Shown here one piece after another: positions 30,976-34,871 of a stretch of 34,871 nt of DNA. Where the stretch lies: positions 1 through 34,871 of the forward strand of contig JBLHWU010000040.1 in assembly GCA_047629355.1 (NCBI GenBank). Reading direction: 5' to 3'. This stretch comes from CAYUNA01 sp047629355 (GTDB taxonomy: Bacteria; Bacteroidota; Bacteroidia; Chitinophagales; Saprospiraceae). The notes beneath the pieces were generated by a model. It saw only the letters and a program-made list of their open reading frames with translations, ran no database searches and was not told the origin of the DNA. Made by a program: the position numbers and the translations under genes. The first letter of the stretch is position 1; each line of letters begins with the position of its first letter.

Positions 30976-32838
30976 AATTAAAAACACATCTCCAGAATAT
31001 CTCAAAACCCGCTCATCAATGAACCTAACCGTAGTGGTATAGATGTAAATACCCGTCGGCATAGCTTTTCCATTAAAAGTACCATCCCAACCACTTTGTT
31101 TATCATTGGGTAGAAAATTATTACTTTCAAAAATCAAACTACCCCAGCGGTCAAATATTGTAAATTCTTCGACCATTTGTGCATTCGGAATCTCACCAAA
31201 AAGAGTAAAAACGTCATTGATACCATCATTATTAGGAGAAAAAACATTGGGCAACCACGCTTTTCTAACCTCAATCACTTCAATAAAAATAGAATCAGAA
31301 ATCGAACAGCTTGCGCCACCAAATAAATCAAGTGTTACTTGTTGGCTAGTAGTTGGTTGAAAATCAAATTTTTGACAATCCTCCAAGTCAGGGCAGTCAA
31401 TCGGGGTAGTGGATTGCCAGTTAAAATTGATTGGTGTGAAATTATAAAACGGAGAGATTTCGATTGTTTCGCCTAGTTCAATCACTTGGCTTTCGCCCAA
31501 TTCCAAGATTAGTTCAGGTGCGTTTTCAATAAAAACAAGACTTTCAAAAGAACAACCAATATCATCTTGAATGATGATAGAATAAGTTTCATTACCTGCT
31601 AAATCTGTAAAAAAAGTCGACACTCCAAAATCAATTGCTTCCAAAAAATACTGATATGGTGGATTACCATCGCTCACATTCTCAATTGAAATATTAGCAT
31701 CTGCTACATCAAAGCAAGAAGGCGGCGTAATTATAAAATCTGCTAGAATATCGGCATTTGGCAAAATGGTCAAATCCGTAGTCAAAATGCTATCACAACC
31801 TAAAAAATTGAGCAAAGAATCAACATAGATACCCGTTTCTGAATAAATCGAATTGCCAATTTCCAAAGTAAGTCCATCGCAAATGGTATCTGATCGCATG
31901 CCTTCTTTTGCAATTATATTGATAGTTTTTATATTAGAATTGACCCGACACTTCTCTGAATCCAAATTATTTACACCATCCGCTAAGAGAAAACGGTAAT
32001 AATACATTCCACTCATCAACTGTGTATATATGTAGGTGTCCCCAATCGCCCCTGGAATATCCGTCCAAGTCAGTCCACCATCAATACTTTCCTGCCATTG
32101 ATAGGCCGGATTGCTGTATTGGCTACCATTAATCGTTGCTTCTAGTTCAATCGGTGCGCCGTCTTCGCAAATATTTGCCACCGTCTCTGGTAAAATTAAG
32201 GTTTCAGGACCACAAGCTCGAAAGGAAATATTGTCAATAGCAAGGTCATTACCAATTCCACCAGGTGCATTGTTTCGGAGAGACAGCGTCAGTGACTGTT
32301 GACCAACAGCAGTTGTAAAGGTAAAGCCGTAATTGTCCCAACTATTCGTTTTTGGAATATCGCCTGTAGAAAACATTACCACATTATCTAGCAAGAAAGA
32401 AACATTTGGATCTATGTGATTAATCGTACCAACCTTAATAAGATTGATAATATCTGCGGAAAATTCATATAGCGTATTCTCACAAAGTCCCGAAACTGCT
32501 CGCTCATAAAAAAGCCCTGGTGCATTACTCGCATTGACGACCATCATGTAGCCATTTGGGTCACTGCTATTATCGCCTATTGCCAGCCAAGACTCGTAAA
32601 GTCCCGGCCAACTACCTGTATTATTTGCCAAAACGTACTGTCCATCGACAGGGGGGACCGCAAAGGTATAATTATAACCAGGTGCGATACTCGGGTCTGG
32701 AGAAAATAGATTTGTGGGACCCGTTCCAAAGTTACCTTCAAGAAAGATGTTGTCACCAAGGTTGCCGGTACAAAACTGAGCTTGACTCATCTGAATAAAA
32801 GAGAAAGAAGCCATTAAGTAAAATAGATAAAATCGCAT
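30970..32838 (-). CDS. T9SS cargo protein with gliding-motility C-terminal domain
   Basis: 622 residues. Signal peptide (LFYLMASFSFIQMSQAQ), then a carbohydrate/collagen-like lectin part (FLEGNFGTGPTNLFSPDP... NNTGSWPGLYESWLA, LRNNAPGGIGNDLAIDNISFRAC), an Ig-like segment and a PKD-type segment (PSCFDVADANISIENVSDGNPPY). The last 98 residues (525-622) are the type B C-terminal sorting domain: PNVFSPNNDGINDVFTLFG, FTIFDRWGSLIFE, GWDGTFNGKAMPTGIYIY, YSGDVFLIK. Exported through the type IX system to the cell surface or medium. Surface-bound function unknown. Stops within the palindrome at 30920-30975. Confidence 0.9.
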   Translation of the reverse strand: MRFYLFYLMASFSFIQMSQAQFCTGNLGDNIFLEGNFGTGPTNLFSPDPSIAPGYNYTFAVPPVDGQYVLANNTGSWPGLYESWLAIGDNSSDPNGYMMVVNASNAPGLFYERAVSGLCENTLYEFSADIINLIKVGTINHIDPNVSFLLDNVVMFSTGDIPKTNSWDNYGFTFTTAVGQQSLTLSLRNNAPGGIGNDLAIDNISFRACGPETLILPETVANICEDGAPIELEATINGSQYSNPAYQWQESIDGGLTWTDIPGAIGDTYIYTQLMSGMYYYRFLLADGVNNLDSEKCRVNSNIKTINIIAKEGMRSDTICDGLTLEIGNSIYSETGIYVDSLLNFLGCDSILTTDLTILPNADILADFIITPPSCFDVADANISIENVSDGNPPYQYFLEAIDFGVSTFFTDLAGNETYSIIIQDDIGCSFESLVFIENAPELILELGESQVIELGETIEISPFYNFTPINFNWQSTTPIDCPDLEDCQKFDFQPTTSQQVTLDLFGGASCSISDSIFIEVIEVRKAWLPNVFSPNNDGINDVFTLFGEIPNAQMVEEFTIFDRWGSLIFESNNFLPNDKQSGWDGTFNGKAMPTGIYIYTTTVRFIDERVLRYSGDVFLIK

Positions 32839-33033
32839 AGTGAATAATTTTGCTGTGAAAATAAGGATTTGCGGAGGTTTAATTTTAGAAATGGGGCGGA
32901 ATGTCGGAGGTGATGTAGTTTTTTAGTAATTCTTGAAGAAGGAGGCTATTTGGGATATGGTTCTCAACTGGATATTTTACCTAATAGTTGGCTATAGATG
33001 CTTACCAATCGATAGATAAACGATGTAGGTGGT

Positions 33034-34200
33034 GTGAGTACTAAAAGTATTCTTTTTAGAACCGATACTTCCGGACTGTTAGATGGCTATGATATTTTCC
33101 CAACTTGCTTAAATACTTTTGATACCAATAGGCCTTTTGAAGATTTTAATAGAAATACTTTAGAAATTATGAAATGTACCTTCTGGCTCTTGTGGAATCA
33201 CAACGGATACAAAAAATGTATTGGCGTATGTTATTAGACTTTATGAATGAGTAGCTTTCTTGAAATCACAAAAAATTGATAATCAGTGTTTTGCGTAATT
33301 TTAAAAATCGCCATTCATAAAGTCTATTGAATGGGATTTGAGAAGGTAGAACGTAGATAGCATTTTGTAGGTTATTTGAATTCTAATTACTGCTTTTCAG
33401 AAGTAGGTATCCACATTTTGCAGCAAACCGTTTGGTTCTTGGGGTGTTCATACACTTTTGAAAAAAAATATGAAAGTCATTCAAGAATTGAGTGTAGTAA
33501 TTTTCCCAGATAAATAGATTCGTCCGTTTCTTGACACAATAACAGTGGAGACCAATTGTCCTGCTCATAATTATCTATGGAATATAGGAGAAAATACCGC
33601 AAATATTGAAATTACTGAACCAGGGATTTACAGTGTGACTGTTCAAGATGCGTATTGTCAGACTGCAGATACTGTAATGTTGAGTTTGATTGAAGATTTG
33701 GTAGGAAAGGAGACCGTTATTGAATTGCCAGAAGATACTGCGATTTGCGAACAGTTTCTGCCTTCCCCATTAATACCGATAAGTAATTATAGCGAAGAGT
33801 TCTTCTTAAACAATAGTACACCGGCAAGTAACTTTACCATCAATGAATCAGGAACATATATAATTAACACTTTCGTAGAAGGTTGTTTATTTGAAAATAC
33901 GGTTACTGTTGAAGTAGAAGCTTGTGAGTCTTTTACACAAATGCCTAATGTGTTTACACCAAATGGAGATAATATCAATGATGCGTTCTTTCCAATTGGG
34001 GAGTTCTTTGTTTCAAAAGACTTAAGTATCAATAGATGGGGGAATTGATTTATGAACAAGGAGGATATGACTTAAAATGGGATGGAAATGTCAATTCAAA
34101 TGCTGCTCCTACCGACACCTATATATATAGGTATAAATGTTTGGATGAATTGATGAATGAAATAGACGTAATGTCAGTAGATATGACCCTGAATCGATAG
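33034..34200 (+). pseudogene. Decayed T9SS-type surface protein with MITE copy B
   Basis: The 3' half is clear. A frame from 33518 (PFLDTITVETNCPAHNYLW) runs to PNVFTPNGDNINDAF and SINRWG, and stops at 34046. A one-base change at the G5 run (34038-34042) restores GELIYEQGGYDLKWDGN to ADTYIYRY and SVDMTLNR-TAG at 34198: the type B sorting domain split by a frameshift. Upstream, 33383-33520 reads in yet other frames with CFSEVGIHILQQTVW, and 33034-33237 (ILFRTDTSGLLDGYDIFP) ends in a 92-bp MITE. Stops in all frames separate these parts. The upstream half may belong to the same gene or to a separate remnant; removing the MITE does not restore a frame. Confidence 0.75.
33235..33326. mobile_element. 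92-bp TA-flanked MITE, copy B
   Basis: Ends TAGACTTTATGAATGAGTAG and TCGCCATTCATAAAGTCTA are identical to copy A (27857-27948), as are the length and the AATTGATAATCA core; the interior differs by point changes. TA at both ends. Confidence 0.92.
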
Positions 34201-34250
34201 TGGTTTTGTCGGGAATGCCTGGTTTTGTTGCATCCTTAGAACGTATCAGA

Positions 34251-34296
34251 GTTATCCACATTTAGACGTGGATAACCAACGTTTTTTTGTGGAAAA
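34251..34296. promoter_or_regulatory. Cluster of three DnaA-box-like 9-mers
   Basis: TTATCCACA (34252-34260), TTATCCACG on the minus strand (34267-34275) and TTTTCCACA on the minus strand (34288-34296). The first two form an exact inverted repeat GTTATCCAC/GTGGATAAC. All fit TTWTNCAC[AG]. Lies 27 bases upstream of the first rRNA-type promoter. Confidence 0.55.
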
Positions 34297-34323
34297 CAAA
34301 AATGAAAATAAATCAATTAACTA

Positions 34324-34354
34324 TTGGATATTCCAATAAACAAGTATACTTTTG
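34324..34354 (+). promoter_or_regulatory. rRNA promoter P1
   Basis: TTG at 34324-34326 and TACTTTTG at 34347-34354, 20 bases apart, then CGCCCGC. Exact Bacteroidetes primary sigma form. Confidence 0.75.
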
Positions 34355-34466
34355 CGCCCGCTCTGGAAGCAAGGCGATTTAAAAACAGAAGTAAATTCTG
34401 TATTGAAGGTTTGAAAATGTTGAAACAAAATTAAAATCATTTATTTTAAAAATAATTTAAAAAAGA

Positions 34467-34499
34467 TTTGGTTTTAAGGTTTTAAATGTTGTACCTTTG
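34467..34499 (+). promoter_or_regulatory. rRNA promoter P2
   Basis: TTTG at 34467-34470 and TACCTTTG at 34492-34499, 21 bases apart, then CGGCACGTTAGAAAGTAACG, a hairpin with five-base arms and a GAAA-type loop. Confidence 0.85.
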
Positions 34500-34601
34500 C
34501 GGCACGTTAGAAAGTAACGTAAACAATTTGAAAAGCGAGGTTGTGGTTACGTTAGAAAATCAAATTTGGTTAAAACTTTTTAAAAATAAAGTTCATAAAA
34601 A

Positions 34602-34633
34602 TTTGGTAGTTCAACTTAATCATCGTATCTTTG
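34602..34633 (+). promoter_or_regulatory. rRNA promoter P3
   Basis: TTTG at 34602-34605 and TATCTTTG at 34626-34633, 20 bases apart, then CGACCCGTTAGAAAATAACG, repeating the P2 hairpin CGTTA-loop-TAACG at the same distance. Confidence 0.85.
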
Positions 34634-34871
34634 CGACCCGTTAGAAAATAACGGATTTGAATTAAAATTTATGCCTTTTAGGAGGCTTAAAGATATTAGG
34701 TTTACAAATTTAGTTTTCGATTTATTGCGAATTATTTGTAACTCTTAAAAAGTTCATTGACACTACAGAAAGGTAAACATAAACAAATATGTACAACGGA
34801 TTGAATCGTGAAGATTCAATCAAATTTTTTAAAATTTAGAAAAGATTCGTTAGAATCGTTTTTGATGTTAG
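34634..34871 (+). other. rRNA operon leader, 16S expected beyond window
   Basis: Transcribed leader: CTTAAAAAGTTCATTGACA (34743 onward), AGGTAAACATAAACAAAT, and hairpins GATTGAATC/GATTCAATC (34800-34822) and GATTCGTTAGAATC. This resembles the leader of Bacteroidetes 16S genes. The typical AGAGTTTGATCCTGG 16S start is not yet reached at 34871. A call by resemblance. Confidence 0.65.

Noticed and set aside
33383..33568. Minus-strand 61-codon frame
   Set aside because: It overlaps the T9SS remnant on the other strand and has no start context or recognisable motif.
34251..34296. Calling this the chromosomal origin
   Set aside because: Three boxes without an unwinding element, dnaA neighbour or skew data are insufficient; kept as a finding only.

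Overview
The window looks like the chromosome of a low-GC member of the Bacteroidetes, probably Saprospiria or a close relative. Five things point there: many promoter elements of the TAnnTTTG type, an almost complete lack of Shine-Dalgarno sites, two genes with the gliding-motility/type IX secretion C-terminal domain (PNVF[ST]PNxDxINDxF ... DRWG), a serine palmitoyltransferase, and a TlcC-type NTP/NDP translocase fused to HEAT repeats. The species assignment is inference.

Layout. 1-405: 3'-truncated MtfA-like zinc peptidase whose start is out of frame by one G. 406-1362: gene-free, ending in two terminators. 1363-3764: serine palmitoyltransferase and a cysteine/cystathionine synthase (minus). 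3982-5534: PhoD-like phosphatase cut near its C-terminus by a 213-bp MITE. 5595-8494: bestrophin channel, a 54-residue membrane protein missed by length filters, RsgA GTPase and a CoA-binding protein. 8686-11141: iscS-iscU-iscA iron-sulfur genes closed by a strong terminator. 11140-12540: lipoprotein pseudogene hit by a 7-bp slippage frameshift and by a MITE that separates it from its ATG. 12541-13278: intergenic with another MITE. 13279-18511: secreted serine hydrolase, NTP/NDP translocase-HEAT protein, hairpin cluster, glycosyltransferase. 18546-21801: nested palindrome, then a PadR regulator with a near-ideal operator and a PspC-domain membrane protein. 21951-27431: CinA, DoxX-like protein, GH113-like protein, ECF sigma factor, TPR lipoprotein. 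27463-28797: decayed lipoprotein gene carrying two MITEs. 29103-32838: secreted glucosaminidase, RlmB, T9SS cargo protein. 33034-34200: decayed T9SS-type gene with another MITE copy. 34251-34871: a DnaA-box cluster and three tandem rRNA-type promoters leading to a leader; the 16S gene itself should begin just beyond the right edge.

The most notable content is not one operon but the small palindromic DNA. Five MITE insertions of four families have readable target duplications: 8 bp for two elements, TA for three insertions of two families. A sixth element (12666-12826) is also TA-bounded. For three loci, removing the element in silico restores an intact reading frame to the base. In addition, many intergenic gaps hold a hairpin built from repeated GATT/AATC words (TCGATT-type), often directly before a start codon, and these repeats can mislead start-site calls. 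Pseudogene decay, MITEs and word-palindromes are interleaved with conserved housekeeping genes, so this is an ordinary chromosomal region under heavy small-element load. I found no CRISPR array, no transposase gene and no tRNA.
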